Counted from the first letter of the stretch, positions 15,562 through 26,188 are shown. The stretch: DNA of 64,000 nucleotides from Thermus filiformis (GCF_000771745.2 NZ_JPSL02000038.1:253673-317672); one strand, 5' to 3'. The notes: a model not told the origin generated them from the letters alone. A program made the numbers and translations.

Positions 15562-18558
15562 TTAGAACTCCACGTTGTAGGAAACCTTGAAGGCCCGGCC
15601 GTAGGACTGGACGTTACCGCTGCCGTCCAGGAGGATGGCATCCAGGTAGGCCACGGTGAAGTTGTAGTACTTGGCCTCCACGTAGATGCCGTCCACGCCG
15701 CCAGAGTTGGTCTTGGCCCCGGTGGTGAGGTTCCAGGGGAACTGGACCTCGCCGGGGTAGGTGAAGAGGCGGTCGGTGGTGGCGCTCAGGGAGAAGTCGC
15801 CGTAGCCCCGGGTGAGGAAGCTACCCGCGGGGTCCACCACGTTCGTGCCCCGGTAGCTGGCGTAGGCCACCTTCAGGCTGGCGCCCGGCACCAGGAACTC
15901 GTTGAGGGCGAGGCCCACGCGGTAGAAGGTTTCCTCGGCGTCCGAAAGCGACGCATTGGCACCGGTAAGGTTGTTATGCTCCTGGATGTCCGTGGTCAAC
16001 CGCCGGGCGTAGACCCCCTCCAGGCTGGGCTTGAAGGGGATGTCCAGGGGATCCGTGGCGACCTTCACGCCGTACTTGTAGGTGGTGTAGTTGTAAGTCA
16101 AGGCAGTAGGGGCGGGGACGGCAGGGGGTAAGAGGATGGCGTAGTAGTTGTTGAAGTCAGCGCCCCGAGTATTAGCCGTGCCGACGTCGGCGTCGGTGAA
16201 GCTGTGGTAGCGGAAGTAGGGCTGGAGGCTCAGGAAGCCGAGCTTGCCCTGGTAGGAGGTGTAGGCCAGGAGGTCCTGGAAGGGGTAGTTGCCGCTCCCG
16301 TCGTCAAACACCTGGTAGCCCAGGACCAGGGTAAGCCCGGGGATGAGGGCGTCCTTGGCCCTGGCGTCGTGGACCAGCTTGACGCCGAGGCTGGTGGAGT
16401 AGCGGCTGTCCTGGATATTGTAGAAGTAGTAGCTGTAGTTTCCGTAGGCGCCAATACCCGAGCTGCCCGGGAGCACGGTGTCCCCTTCAGCCGTGTTGCT
16501 GAGGAGGAGCTGGTTCCAGTAGGGGTTCAGGGAGAAGCCGGCAAAGAGCTTGAGGGTAGCCCCCACGCCGTAAGCCTGCTGCTGGTAGCCTCCGGAGCTC
16601 CTCAGCTTGACGCCGTCGTAGTCGTAGGCGTTCTCGTAGTAGCCCCGGACCTCGAGGCCGCCCAGGAAGGCCAGGCTGAGCTTCGCGTCCACGCCGAAGC
16701 CCCGGTTGTCAGCGGCGAAGGGGGCGTTGCCGTTGCCGCCCACGCCGAAGTAGAAGTAGTTGTAGTTGGCGGAGAGGCCGGCCTTGCCGTTCTCGTAGTC
16801 GGGGTCAATGGCCCGGTAGTTGGCGGAAAGGGTGAGGGGGCCCAGGTTGACGTCCCCCTTCACGTAGTAGGCCCAGTCGGAGAGGGTGGAGTCAAAGAGG
16901 TCCGTCCAGTCCCCACCCCACGCCTTGGTGGAGTCAAAGAGGCCGGTGAGCTTGACCGGGCCCAGGGCGAGGGAGAGGTCGGCGCCCACGCCGTAGCGGA
17001 GACCCTCCGCCCGGACGTAGTTCAGGCCCAGGGTGAAGCCCTCCAGGGGCTTGAAGGCGGTGCGGATGCCGAAGTAGGAGGTATCGGCAGGGAAGATACG
17101 CTTGCCGGGATCGTTGTCGGTCGCTTGCCCGGCCACCACGGTCACCTCGGGGGCGAGGGGGAACTTGGTGCCGGAGAAGGAGGCCACCACGCCCGTCCGG
17201 GTCACGGTCCCGTCCCCGTCCTGGTCGTTGGCGAAGAGGTAGTCGTTGAAGGCGAAGGAGCTACCCCCGTTGCTGTAGGCCACGCTGAAGGCCTGGCCGT
17301 CCACGTTGCCCTTCACCGTGGCGGAGTCCAGGCTCAAGGAGGTGGAGGGGAAGGTGTCGGCGTAGAGGGTGGCGCTGGCCTCGGAGACGTTGACCCCGCT
17401 CGTCCCGGGCTGGGCCACCTTGACCCCGAAGGTGAGGTTGGCGGAGCCGCCGGTGAAGGTCTGGTCAAAATCGCCCCGGCGCTGGGCCACGCGCTTGCGG
17501 TAAGGCGGGGGCGGGCCGCCGTAGTCCTGCTGGCCGGCGCCGGAGGAGACCTGGTTGCCCGGGAAGAGGCGGTCAATGTCAAAGTTGGGGCCGGTAGAGG
17601 ACGCGGTGCCGTAGGCGACGGAGAGGGAGCCCTTGATGGAGTACTGCACCTTGGAGAGCTCGGCCACCTGGCCCTCGAGCTTGGTCACCTTCTCGGAGAG
17701 GCCCACCAGATCGGAGCGGAGGGCGGCGGCGAACTCCTGGACGGCGGCCACGTCCTCCTTGGTGGCGAGCTCCTCCAGCTCGGCCTTGGTGGCGAACTGC
17801 TCCAGGTCGGGAAGCTCGGCCCCACCGGAGACCAGCTTCTCCAGGGCGGTCACCCGGTCCTGCAGGGTGAGGACGTCCTGGTTGAGAAGGACGGCGAGCT
17901 CGTTCAGGGCCTGGATGGCGCCCGCGTTGGCCTCCACCTGGGTCTGGAGGGCGGCCACGTCGCCCTTCACGCCCTCCACGTCCTGGGACAGGGCATCCAG
18001 CTGCTCGGCCAGCTGCTGGGCCTGGGCCAGGGCGGTGTCGGCGGCGATGGAGGCGGCCTCCACCCGGTCCATGAGGTCCTGGAGGGCGGCCTCGTCCATG
18101 CCCGGCTCGGGGGCGGGCTGGGCCTTGAGCTCCTCAATCATGGCCTCGAGGCGGGCGATGTCGTCCTTGCTGGCCGCGTTGTCCTCGAGGGCGGAGACCC
18201 GCACGCCAAGGGCGGCGAGCTCAGAGGCCAGCTCCTGAACGGCGTTCTTCAGGGCGTTCAGGGTCTCCTCGTCCATGGCCGCCATGGTGGGAGACTCGCC
18301 CTGGGCCTTGAGCTCAGCGTTGATCTGCTCCAGGAGCCGGTAGATGATGAGGGCCGCCTGGTAGCGGGTCAGGGTCTCGTTGCCCCGGAAGGTGCCGTCC
18401 GGGAAGCCCGTGATGATGCCCTTGGCCGCCATGTTCTCCACGGCCTCCTTGGCCCAGTGCCCGGCGGGCACGTCGGAGAACTGGGCTAGACCGAAGCCCA
18501 TGGAGAGCACGGTCAGAAGCCCTGCCAGTAGAATGACCAGCCTTTTCTTCATACCCAT
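15562..18558 (-). CDS. slpA: S-layer/outer-membrane connector protein SlpA
   Basis: 998 residues. Signal peptide to about residue 26 (MGFGLAQ), then one SLH domain (FSDVPAGHWAKEAVENMAAKG, GFPDGTFRGNETLTRYQ) that binds pyruvylated cell-wall polymer. Residues about 90-310 form a long coiled coil with repeated L..L..R heptads. From about 315 on, alternating hydrophobic/aromatic strands ending in VSYNVEF with a C-terminal Phe indicate a large beta-barrel. This architecture links peptidoglycan to the outer membrane in Deinococcus-Thermus. The N-terminal third is nearly the T. thermophilus SlpA sequence while the barrel region differs strongly from the homologue I recall. ATGGGTATG gives two possible starts (18558, 18552). 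Confidence 0.92.
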   Translation of the reverse strand: MGMKKRLVILLAGLLTVLSMGFGLAQFSDVPAGHWAKEAVENMAAKGIITGFPDGTFRGNETLTRYQAALIIYRLLEQINAELKAQGESPTMAAMDEETLNALKNAVQELASELAALGVRVSALEDNAASKDDIARLEAMIEELKAQPAPEPGMDEAALQDLMDRVEAASIAADTALAQAQQLAEQLDALSQDVEGVKGDVAALQTQVEANAGAIQALNELAVLLNQDVLTLQDRVTALEKLVSGGAELPDLEQFATKAELEELATKEDVAAVQEFAAALRSDLVGLSEKVTKLEGQVAELSKVQYSIKGSLSVAYGTASSTGPNFDIDRLFPGNQVSSGAGQQDYGGPPPPYRKRVAQRRGDFDQTFTGGSANLTFGVKVAQPGTSGVNVSEASATLYADTFPSTSLSLDSATVKGNVDGQAFSVAYSNGGSSFAFNDYLFANDQDGDGTVTRTGVVASFSGTKFPLAPEVTVVAGQATDNDPGKRIFPADTSYFGIRTAFKPLEGFTLGLNYVRAEGLRYGVGADLSLALGPVKLTGLFDSTKAWGGDWTDLFDSTLSDWAYYVKGDVNLGPLTLSANYRAIDPDYENGKAGLSANYNYFYFGVGGNGNAPFAADNRGFGVDAKLSLAFLGGLEVRGYYENAYDYDGVKLRSSGGYQQQAYGVGATLKLFAGFSLNPYWNQLLLSNTAEGDTVLPGSSGIGAYGNYSYYFYNIQDSRYSTSLGVKLVHDARAKDALIPGLTLVLGYQVFDDGSGNYPFQDLLAYTSYQGKLGFLSLQPYFRYHSFTDADVGTANTRGADFNNYYAILLPPAVPAPTALTYNYTTYKYGVKVATDPLDIPFKPSLEGVYARRLTTDIQEHNNLTGANASLSDAEETFYRVGLALNEFLVPGASLKVAYASYRGTNVVDPAGSFLTRGYGDFSLSATTDRLFTYPGEVQFPWNLTTGAKTNSGGVDGIYVEAKYYNFTVAYLDAILLDGSGNVQSYGRAFKVSYNVEF

Positions 18559-18683
18559 TTACCCCCTTCGTTCGGGCTCGGATAAAGGGCGAGTTTCCGC
18601 GTTTCCTCCCCTTTTCCGAGTTCCCGGGACGCCCTCGGAACCCGACCCGACAAAGGCTCAAGACTCCTACGGCGTCCGGGGCT

Positions 18684-18713
18684 ATCATAAAAGCCTCATA
18701 GCGGGTTTGTCAA
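18684..18713 (-). promoter_or_regulatory. slpA promoter
   Basis: Minus strand: TTGACA (18708-18713), 18-base spacer, TATGAT (18684-18689). The expected start is about 18677, giving a leader near 120 nt. T. thermophilus slpA is known to have a long leader of similar size involved in its control. Confidence 0.85.
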
Positions 18714-18794
18714 GTATACTTGGGCCCCGGGAGGTGAGCGCCTGGGGGATTCTGTGGCAGGAAGGCGGGAAGCGCAGGGGGCTTTTGGGGAAAG

Positions 18795-18917
18795 AGAAGC
18801 GATGAAGCGGTGAAGTGGTGAAGCGGAGAGGTGGTGAAGCGGTGAGGTGGAGAAGAGAATGGACTCACTTTACGGCCGCATCGCTTCACCGCTTCACAGC
18901 TACCCCGCTTCTCACTC
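18795..18917. repeat. 8-bp repeat arrays, inverted pair without gene (array pair 1)
   Basis: Left part (18795-18855) consists of TGAAGCGG-type octamers on the plus strand; a centre of about 23 bases (18856-18878) follows; the right part (18879-18917) has the same octamers inverted (CGCTTCACCGCTTCAC). No gene lies in the centre. Confidence 0.8.
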
Positions 18918-19092
18918 TGAAAAGCCTCACGAGGTGGCGGACCCCGAAAGGGGATTACCGGGCCTGGGCCCGGGAAAGATCGAGGAGATCCGCGGATGCC
19001 GCCCGGGGTGTCCCCGCCCCGCCCGCCTGTGAAAAGCCCTGAGGGAAAGCCCTCCCGCGAGGGGGGGACAACCGAGGGGCAGGGGGGTTAGG

Positions 19093-19160
19093 AATGAAGC
19101 GGTGAAGCGGTGAAGCGGTGAAGCGATGAAGTGGTGAAGTGGTGAAGTGGTGAGGTGAGG
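19093..19160. repeat. 8-bp repeat array, left arm framing the four-helix-bundle gene (array pair 2)
   Basis: Eight octamers in register: three TGAAGCGG, one TGAAGCGA, three TGAAGTGG, one TGAGGTGA. The array runs straight into the upstream region of the gene at 19165. Confidence 0.9.
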
Positions 19161-19164
19161 GGGG

Positions 19165-19554
19165 ATGGAGCGGGGAAGCGAAAAGGGGATGCCGCGCTTT
19201 GGATTTGAGGCCCTCGAGGTGTACCAGCTGGCCCTCGAGCTCTCGGCGGAGGTCTACGGCCTCGCCCGGAAGCTTCCTCCGGAGGAGGGGTTCGGGCTCG
19301 CCGCCCAGCTCAAGCGGGCCGTGGTCTCGGTGGCTTTGAACATCGCCGAGGGAAAGGGCCGATCCACCGGGAAGGACTTCCGCCGCTTCCTGGCCCAGGC
19401 CCGGGGCTCCCTGGCAGAGACCGTGGCCGCGCTCCACCTCTGCCAGCGTCTGGGCTTCCTGGGACCCGGGGAAACCGAGGCCGCCTTGAGGCAGGCCTTC
19501 CTTCTTTACAACAAGCTGGCCTCCCTCCGCCGCACCCTCGCCCAGTCCTCCTGA
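19165..19554 (+). CDS. S23-type four-helix-bundle protein (TIGR02436-like)
   Basis: 129 residues, or 121 if it starts at the ATG at 19189, which matches the usual family start (FEALEVYQLALELSAEVY). The first residues from 19165 are repeat-derived. Family marks are the opening LEVYQLA...VYGLARKLP, the central QLKRAVVSVALNIAEGKGR and the final aromatic/Leu helix. The family includes proteins encoded in 23S rRNA intervening sequences and the Avd accessory protein of diversity-generating retroelements; none has a proven enzymatic role. No reverse transcriptase or rRNA gene is nearby. The gene is framed by inverted 8-bp repeat arrays. Confidence 0.85.
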   Translation: MERGSEKGMPRFGFEALEVYQLALELSAEVYGLARKLPPEEGFGLAAQLKRAVVSVALNIAEGKGRSTGKDFRRFLAQARGSLAETVAALHLCQRLGFLGPGETEAALRQAFLLYNKLASLRRTLAQSS

Positions 19555-19602
19555 GCCTCACCGCCTCATCGCTTCACCGCTTCTTCGCTTCACCGCTTCA
19601 AT
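19555..19602. repeat. 8-bp repeat array, right arm (inverted) of array pair 2
   Basis: CCGCTTCA-type octamers start at the end of the four-helix-bundle gene and stop 16 bases before glmS. A 30-base segment including the irregular CTTCTT is identical to the right arm of array pair 3 at 21481-21532. Confidence 0.9.
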
Positions 19603-19617
19603 CTTTTAGGAGCAACC

Positions 19618-21429
<1,812 letters not shown>

Positions 21430-21432
<3 letters not shown>

Positions 21433-21532
21433 TGAAGCCATGAAGTGATGAAGCCATGAGGCGATGAAGCGATGGGGTTTCCCCGCTTCACCGCTTCACC
21501 GCTTCTTCGCTTCACCGCTTCACCGCTTCATC
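21430..21532. repeat. 8-bp repeat arrays, inverted pair without gene (array pair 3)
   Basis: Left arm 21430-21475 (TGAAGCCA, TGAAGTGA, TGAAGCCA, TGAGGCGA, TGAAGCGA), then GGGTTT, then a right arm 21481-21532 of six inverted octamers. The left arm starts at the stop of glmS; the right arm supplies the stop codon of the minus-strand HD-GYP gene. The transcript could fold into a long hairpin. Confidence 0.85.
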
Positions 21533-23496
21533 TCCAAAAACTTCCCCACCACCTCCGGGTCCAGGCTCCTCCCTGCCTGGGCCCGGAGCTCATTTAGCGC
21601 CTCCTCCTCGGTCCAGGCCCGCTTGTAGGGCCGCTCGGAGAGGAGGGCGTCCCAGACGTCGGCCACCGCGAAGATGCGGGCCTCGAGGGGGATCTCCTCC
21701 CCCTTGAGGCCGAAGGGGTAGCCGGTTCCGTCGTAGCGCTCGTGGTGGTAGAGGACCACGTTCAAGGCGGCCTCGGGCAGGAAGCCCAGCTCCTTCAGCA
21801 TCTCGTAGCCCAGCTCGGGGTGGGTCTTGACGACCCGCCACTCGCCGGTGGAAAGGGGGGCGGGCTTGAGGAGGATGCTGTCGGGGATGGCCAGCTTGCC
21901 CAGGTCGTGGAGGAAGGCCCCGAGCCGCAGGGCCTCCAGGTCCTTGAACCCCAAGGCCTCCCCCAGCCGGAGGGTGAGGGCCACCACCCGGTCGGTGTGG
22001 CCCCGGGTCTCCAGGTCCCGGTACTCCAGGACCCGGCCCAGGGCCTCTAGGACCGCGTCCCGGGTCTGGCGGAGCTCCTCCTGGTAGAGGGCCCGCTCCA
22101 GGGCCTTCTCCATCCGGCCCGCCACGGAGAAGAGCAGGGCCTCGTCCTCCTTGCGATAGGGGATGACCGCCCGGAAGCTCCCCACCGCCAGGACCCCCCA
22201 CAGGGCCCCCCGGGGCCTCAGGGGCATGAGCATGGCCGACTTCAGGCCGCTTTGGGCGTAGGGAGGGAGGCCCCGGGGGAAGCGGGCGTAGTCCTCCACG
22301 TAAAGCGGCCGGCCCAGGGCCAGCGACTCCCCCAGCACCCCCTCCCCCAGGCGGACGGGGTAGAGGTCGTAAAGCCGAGGGAAGTCCGGGGGGTAGGCCC
22401 CCGAGAGGACCACGGGCCGGATCTCCTCCCCTTCCAGCCGGTAAAGCGCCCCCGCCTCGTAGGGGGTGAGGCGGAGGAGGACCGCCAGGGCCCGCTCCGC
22501 CATGGCCAAGGGGTCCTGGAGGGCCTCGAGGCCGGCCGAAAGCTCCAGAAGGGCCTTGTAGTTCTCCGCCTGCCGCCGGGCCTCCTCCAGGGCCATGAGC
22601 CGGGCCAGGTGCGCCCCCGCCACCTGGGCCATGGTCTGGAGCCAGGCCCGGTCCTCCGGAGGGATCTCGCCGCCCGCGCCCGCCGTGTCCGCGGAGAGGA
22701 CCCCGATGGTCCGCCCCTCCCCGTCCTTCAGGGGGACCCCCAGGTAGGCGGCGGGCTCCGGGGCTCCGGAGAAGAAGACCGCCTGGGGCTCGAGGAGGAC
22801 GTTGGGGACGTAGACGGGGCCGTCCGTCTCCAGGACCCTCCAGGAAATCCCCTCCCCCCGCTTCAGCCTCCGGCCCAGGGCCAGCCCTGCCCTTCGGCCC
22901 GCCCCCGCCACCACCTCCAAGACGTCCTCCTCTTTCCGGTAGAGGCCCAAGAGGACCGTGGAGGCCTGAAGGTGGCGCTGGGTCACCTCCACCACCAGGC
23001 GGAGAAGGGCCTGGGGCGTCTCCACCCCCCGGAAGAGCTCCCAGGCCTGGCTCAGGACCAAGGACCGCTCCCGCTCCTGGGCCCGCCCGACCTCCTGGCG
23101 CAGGAAGAGGGCCAGGGCCAGGGCCAGCTCCTCGGGGGTCCAGTCCGCGTCCTGGGGAGGCTGGAGGCGCAAAAACGCCCAGACTTCCCCTTCCAAGGCC
23201 ACCGGCACCCAGGCCCAGGGGCCCTGGCGCCGGGCCAGGCCCTGGAGGGCCTCCTGCCACACCCGCTCCCCGGGCGCGGTTTCGCCCCCATAGAGGGCCA
23301 GGAGCTCCTCCAGGGTCAGGGCCTGGGAGGGGTCCTTGACCCCGCGGAAGACCCTTTCCGCCTCCTGGGTTCGGACCCAGGCCTCCCCCTCGAGGCCCCC
23401 CAGAAGCGCCCGCAAGAAGCCGGCGAGGTGGAAGCCTCCCGGGGGAAGGAGGCTTTCCCAGGCCGAGAGGAGGGCCAGGAGGCGGGCCGGCGTCAC
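21520..23496 (-). CDS. GAF-GAF-HD-GYP protein, predicted cyclic-di-GMP phosphodiesterase
   Basis: 658 residues from a GTG that overlaps the upstream stop (GTGA). Two GAF sensor domains lie at about 150-300 and 325-470, then an HD-GYP domain from about 480: HTDRV, HDLGKLAIPD, HPELGYEML and the diagnostic YHHERYDGTGYP. HD-GYP enzymes hydrolyse c-di-GMP with a bi- or trinuclear metal site; all metal-ligand motifs are present. No membrane segment, so it is cytosolic. The last four codons (EMKR, TGA) belong to an 8-bp repeat array. Confidence 0.9.
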   Translation of the reverse strand: MTPARLLALLSAWESLLPPGGFHLAGFLRALLGGLEGEAWVRTQEAERVFRGVKDPSQALTLEELLALYGGETAPGERVWQEALQGLARRQGPWAWVPVALEGEVWAFLRLQPPQDADWTPEELALALALFLRQEVGRAQERERSLVLSQAWELFRGVETPQALLRLVVEVTQRHLQASTVLLGLYRKEEDVLEVVAGAGRRAGLALGRRLKRGEGISWRVLETDGPVYVPNVLLEPQAVFFSGAPEPAAYLGVPLKDGEGRTIGVLSADTAGAGGEIPPEDRAWLQTMAQVAGAHLARLMALEEARRQAENYKALLELSAGLEALQDPLAMAERALAVLLRLTPYEAGALYRLEGEEIRPVVLSGAYPPDFPRLYDLYPVRLGEGVLGESLALGRPLYVEDYARFPRGLPPYAQSGLKSAMLMPLRPRGALWGVLAVGSFRAVIPYRKEDEALLFSVAGRMEKALERALYQEELRQTRDAVLEALGRVLEYRDLETRGHTDRVVALTLRLGEALGFKDLEALRLGAFLHDLGKLAIPDSILLKPAPLSTGEWRVVKTHPELGYEMLKELGFLPEAALNVVLYHHERYDGTGYPFGLKGEEIPLEARIFAVADVWDALLSERPYKRAWTEEEALNELRAQAGRSLDPEVVGKFLEMKR

Positions 23497-24800
23497 GGGG
23501 CCAAGTCTACACCCCGCCCCTCGGCCGGGAGTAGCCGGTAGGAGAACTCCGCCTCAAAGCTCCTCCGCCAGGGGAAGCCCACCTCCTCCAAAAGGAGGCG
23601 CCGCCCCTCCAGCTCCACCTCCCAAAACGCCCCCCGCACCGACCGGGCCTCCTCGCCCAGGGGCTCAGGGAAGCGGGCCCGCACCAGGGGCCTTCCCACC
23701 TCCCCCCACCAGTACTGGAGGTAGGCCTCGGCCAGGCGAAGGAGGCGGCCCTCCGAGTCCCGCAGGAAAAGCCCCCCCTGGGCCAGGGCGCTCCCCAGGT
23801 TGTTGGCCGGGGTGCCCCAGGAGGCGTAGGCGGCGAGCCTCCCATAAAGCCCCAGGTCCAGGAGGTAGGCCATCAAGCGGGCCTCCCCCCGGTTCACCCG
23901 GGAGAGGTCGGCCAGGGCCACCGGGTGCCGGGCCATGAGGCGCATCAGGTCCAGAAGGGCCCGCCGGGGGTCGCCGCCCCCGTAGAGGTAGAGCACCAGG
24001 TCGGGGTCCGCCTCCAGGGGGACGGCCTCCGCCTTTGCGCTTTGCAGGAGGCCGGAAAGCGTCCGGGCCAGGGGCACCCCCTCGTAGGGGGTCACCCGGC
24101 CGGCCTCGAGCCCCTCCCCGTAGACGGCCGCCACCCGGAGGCCGGGGCGGAGGGCCCGGAGGAGGAGGACCTGGCCCGCCTCGTCCGCCCCGGGGCGGGC
24201 CGGGTAGGGCAGGGCCTCCGCCTCCTTGGGGGCGGGGGAGTTCCTCAGGGCGTCGTCCCAGACGGCCTCGAGGTAGATCCCCTTAAGGCCCGTCCAGGAG
24301 CCCAAGGACCGGAGGACCCCAAGGTTCCGCTCCCGCCGGGTGGCGTCCCAGCGGGGCACCACCCCGAAGAGGAGAACCTCCCCCCCGTACCGCACCCGCC
24401 AGGAAAGGAGGGGGGCGAGCCGGGCCAGGGCGTCCTCCGGGGGAAGGGGCAGGTGGCGGCTCTGGAGGAGCCCCCCGTAGGCCAGGGCGTCCAGGCTCGC
24501 CACCACGCCTTCCCCCGGCGTGGCCAAAAGCCAGGCGCGAAGCCGAAAGAGGTCCGCCCCCTCGGGGCCCCGGTAGACCTCCCGGGGCGGACAGACCACC
24601 AAGCCCCAGGTGCAGGGGGCCCAGTTGGGGGGACGGTCATCCAGGGGAAGGTAGAGAAAGGCGAGAAGCGATGAAGCGATGAAGCGATGAAGCGGGGAAG
24701 CGATGAAGCGGGGTAGCGAGAAAGTGATGAAGCGAGGAAGGGATGAGGCAGCGAAGCGAAGAAGCGATGAGGTGAAGGAGCCAAAACCCAACCGCTTCAC
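23493..24800 (-). CDS. DUF4127 protein with repeat-derived N-terminus
   Basis: The conserved part begins at LYLPLDDRPPNW and runs about 385 residues; it matches DUF4127, a family of unknown activity with a TIM-barrel-like pattern (SLDALAYGGLLQSR, VPRWDATRRERN, ASWGTPANNLG). No ATG, GTG or TTG lies close to the conserved start. The frame is open back through the repeat array to a GTG at 24800 (TTG at codon 4), so about 45 N-terminal residues (RFIASPLHRFIASS and similar) come from the array. Either this extension is real and acts as a crude leader, or the gene lost its native start. Its stop overlaps the HD-GYP start. Confidence 0.7.
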   Translation of the reverse strand: MKRLGFGSFTSSLLRFAASSLPRFITFSLPRFIASPLHRFIASSLLAFLYLPLDDRPPNWAPCTWGLVVCPPREVYRGPEGADLFRLRAWLLATPGEGVVASLDALAYGGLLQSRHLPLPPEDALARLAPLLSWRVRYGGEVLLFGVVPRWDATRRERNLGVLRSLGSWTGLKGIYLEAVWDDALRNSPAPKEAEALPYPARPGADEAGQVLLLRALRPGLRVAAVYGEGLEAGRVTPYEGVPLARTLSGLLQSAKAEAVPLEADPDLVLYLYGGGDPRRALLDLMRLMARHPVALADLSRVNRGEARLMAYLLDLGLYGRLAAYASWGTPANNLGSALAQGGLFLRDSEGRLLRLAEAYLQYWWGEVGRPLVRARFPEPLGEEARSVRGAFWEVELEGRRLLLEEVGFPWRRSFEAEFSYRLLPAEGRGVDLAP

Positions 24801-24897
24801 CGCTTCACCACTTCACCACTTCACCGCCTCACCACTTCACCGCTTCATGGCTTCACCGCCTCACCACTTCACCACTTCATGGCTTCACCGCCTCACC
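24661..24897. repeat. 8-bp repeat arrays, inverted pair without gene (array pair 4, longest)
   Basis: Left arm 24661-24779 of degenerate TGAAGCGA octamers, centre of 12 bases (24780-24791, GCCAAAACCCAA), right arm 24792-24897 inverted. It provides the 5' end of the DUF4127 frame and the last codons and stop of trxB. Confidence 0.85.
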
Positions 24898-25851
24898 CTT
24901 TTCCGCCAAGTACCGCTCCGCCATCATGGCCGCGCGGGTGCCCGCGCCCACGCTGGTGGTGAGCTGGCGGTAGATGGGGTCGGCCACGTCCCCGGCGGCG
25001 AAGACCCCTTCCACCGAGGTGAAGACCTCGTCCCGGACCGCCACGTAGCCGTCGGGCCTAAGCTCCACGAACCCCTTGAGGAAGGCGGTGTTTGGCTCGT
25101 GGCCGATGAAGACGAAAACCCCGTCCGTGGGGTAGACGTACTCCTCCCCCGTCTTCAGATTCTTGAGGCGGACGCCGCTGACCTGGTCCTCCCCCAGGAT
25201 CTCCGTGACCACGTGGGAAAAGAGGAAGTGCATCTTGGGGTTCTGGAAGGCCCGGGCCTGGGCCACCTTGTTGGCCCGGAGCTCGTCCCGCCGGTGGACC
25301 AGGGTGACCTTGCGGGCGAAGCGGGTGAGGAAGAGCCCCTCCTCCACCGCCGCGTCCCCCCCGCCCACCACCACCACCTCCTTGTCCCGGTAGAAGTAGC
25401 CGTCGCAGGTGGCGCAGGTGGAGACCCCCCGGCCGTAGAACTTCTCCTCCCCCGGCACGCCCAGCTTCCTGGGGTTGGCCCCCGTGGCCAGGATCACCGC
25501 CCGCGCCCGGTAGGCGCGCTCGTACCCCCGCACCAAAAAGCCCTCGGGGGTCTTTTCAATCCCCTGGACCTCGTCCATGACTAGCTTGGCCCCGAACTTC
25601 TCCGCCTGCTGGACCATCCGGGCGGCGAGCTCCCCCCCCGAGATCCCCTCGGGGAAGCCGGGGTAGTTCTCCACCTCGTCCGTCTGGGCGATCTGGCCGC
25701 CGGGAAGCCCCTTCTCCACGATCAGGGTCCGGAGCTGGGCCCGGCCCGTGTAGATCCCGGCGGTGAGGCCGGCGGGCCCCCCGCCCACGATGACCACGTC
25801 GTAGGTGTCCTCCACCGGTGCGCTTCCCAGTCCCGTCAGGGTGAACTCCAT
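24877..25851 (-). CDS. trxB: Thioredoxin reductase
   Basis: 324 residues. FAD-binding [10 protein letters not shown] near the N-terminus, the redox pair Cys146-Ala-Thr-Cys149, an NADPH-binding [16 protein letters not shown] and the C-terminal FAD motif GVFAAGDV. It reduces thioredoxin with NADPH. The final residues GEAVKP and the TGA stop are encoded by an 8-bp repeat array, so the tail beyond YLAEK is probably not native. An AGAGGAGG site precedes the ATG, and a palindrome lies between the promoter and the start. Confidence 0.95.
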   Translation of the reverse strand: MEFTLTGLGSAPVEDTYDVVIVGGGPAGLTAGIYTGRAQLRTLIVEKGLPGGQIAQTDEVENYPGFPEGISGGELAARMVQQAEKFGAKLVMDEVQGIEKTPEGFLVRGYERAYRARAVILATGANPRKLGVPGEEKFYGRGVSTCATCDGYFYRDKEVVVVGGGDAAVEEGLFLTRFARKVTLVHRRDELRANKVAQARAFQNPKMHFLFSHVVTEILGEDQVSGVRLKNLKTGEEYVYPTDGVFVFIGHEPNTAFLKGFVELRPDGYVAVRDEVFTSVEGVFAAGDVADPIYRQLTTSVGAGTRAAMMAERYLAEKGEAVKP

Positions 25852-25875
25852 GGTCGCCTCCTCTAAAAGGATACC

Positions 25876-25891
25876 CCCGGGTATACCCGGG
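25876..25891. promoter_or_regulatory. Perfect 16-bp palindrome upstream of trxB (operator candidate)
   Basis: CCCGGGTATACCCGGG, set within GATACCC...GGGTATC (25870-25900). A -10-like TATACT on the minus strand is at 25908-25913, so the palindrome would lie just downstream of the transcription start. Confidence 0.5.
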
Positions 25892-25915
25892 AAGGGTATC
25901 TGGGATCAGTATACC

Positions 25916-25938
25916 AAAAAAGCGGCCCGAGCCGCTTT
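25916..25938 (-). terminator. Terminator of the tRNA operon
   Basis: Minus strand: AAAGCGGC, TCGG, GCCGCTTT and a T run directly after tRNA-Glu(CTC). Confidence 0.85.
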
Positions 25939-26014
25939 TGGTGACCCCAGGGGGATTCGAACCCCCGTCTCGGCCTTGAGAGGGCCGTGTCCTAGGCCTC
26001 TAGACGATGGGGCC
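25939..26014 (-). tRNA. tRNA-Glu (CTC)
   Basis: 76 nt including encoded CCA. Acceptor GGCCCCA pairs with TGGGGTC; anticodon loop CTCTCAA gives anticodon CTC; T-arm GGGGGTTCGAATCCCCC. Last gene of a three-tRNA operon. Confidence 0.95.
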
Positions 26015-26034
26015 GCGGGTGCGGCTCGGTGCCT

Positions 26035-26109
26035 TGGTGACCCCTGGGGGATTCGAACCCCCGCCGCCGCCTTGAAAGGGCGGTGACCTAACCTCTAGTC
26101 GAAGGGGCC
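26035..26109 (-). tRNA. tRNA-Glu (TTC)
   Basis: 75 nt with encoded CCA. Anticodon loop CTTTCAA gives anticodon TTC. The acceptor and T-arm are nearly the same as in the neighbouring CTC isoacceptor, which points to local duplication. Confidence 0.95.
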
Positions 26110-26114
26110 AGGTT

Positions 26115-26188
26115 TGGCTGGGGTGCGTGGACTCGAACCACGACCGGCGGATCCAGAGTCCGCTGTCCTGCCGTTAGACGACACCCCA
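26115..26188 (-). tRNA. tRNA-Gln (CTG)
   Basis: 74 nt with encoded CCA. Starts TGGGGTGTCGTCTAACGG as usual for tRNA-Gln; anticodon loop CTCTGGA gives anticodon CTG. First gene of the tRNA operon; a GC-rich hairpin (about 26196-26217) lies in its leader. Confidence 0.95.

Noticed and set aside
16204..18489. 761-residue frame antisense to slpA
   Set aside because: Gly/Val/Glu-rich low-complexity shadow of the coiled coil and barrel codons.
18815..19042. Small ORF of 75 residues
   Set aside because: Starts in octamer repeats and translates repeat plus GC-rich spacer; no ribosome site or similarity.
19165..19554. Diversity-generating retroelement
   Set aside because: The protein is of the Avd/S23 family, but no reverse transcriptase or template/variable repeat pair is visible in the window.
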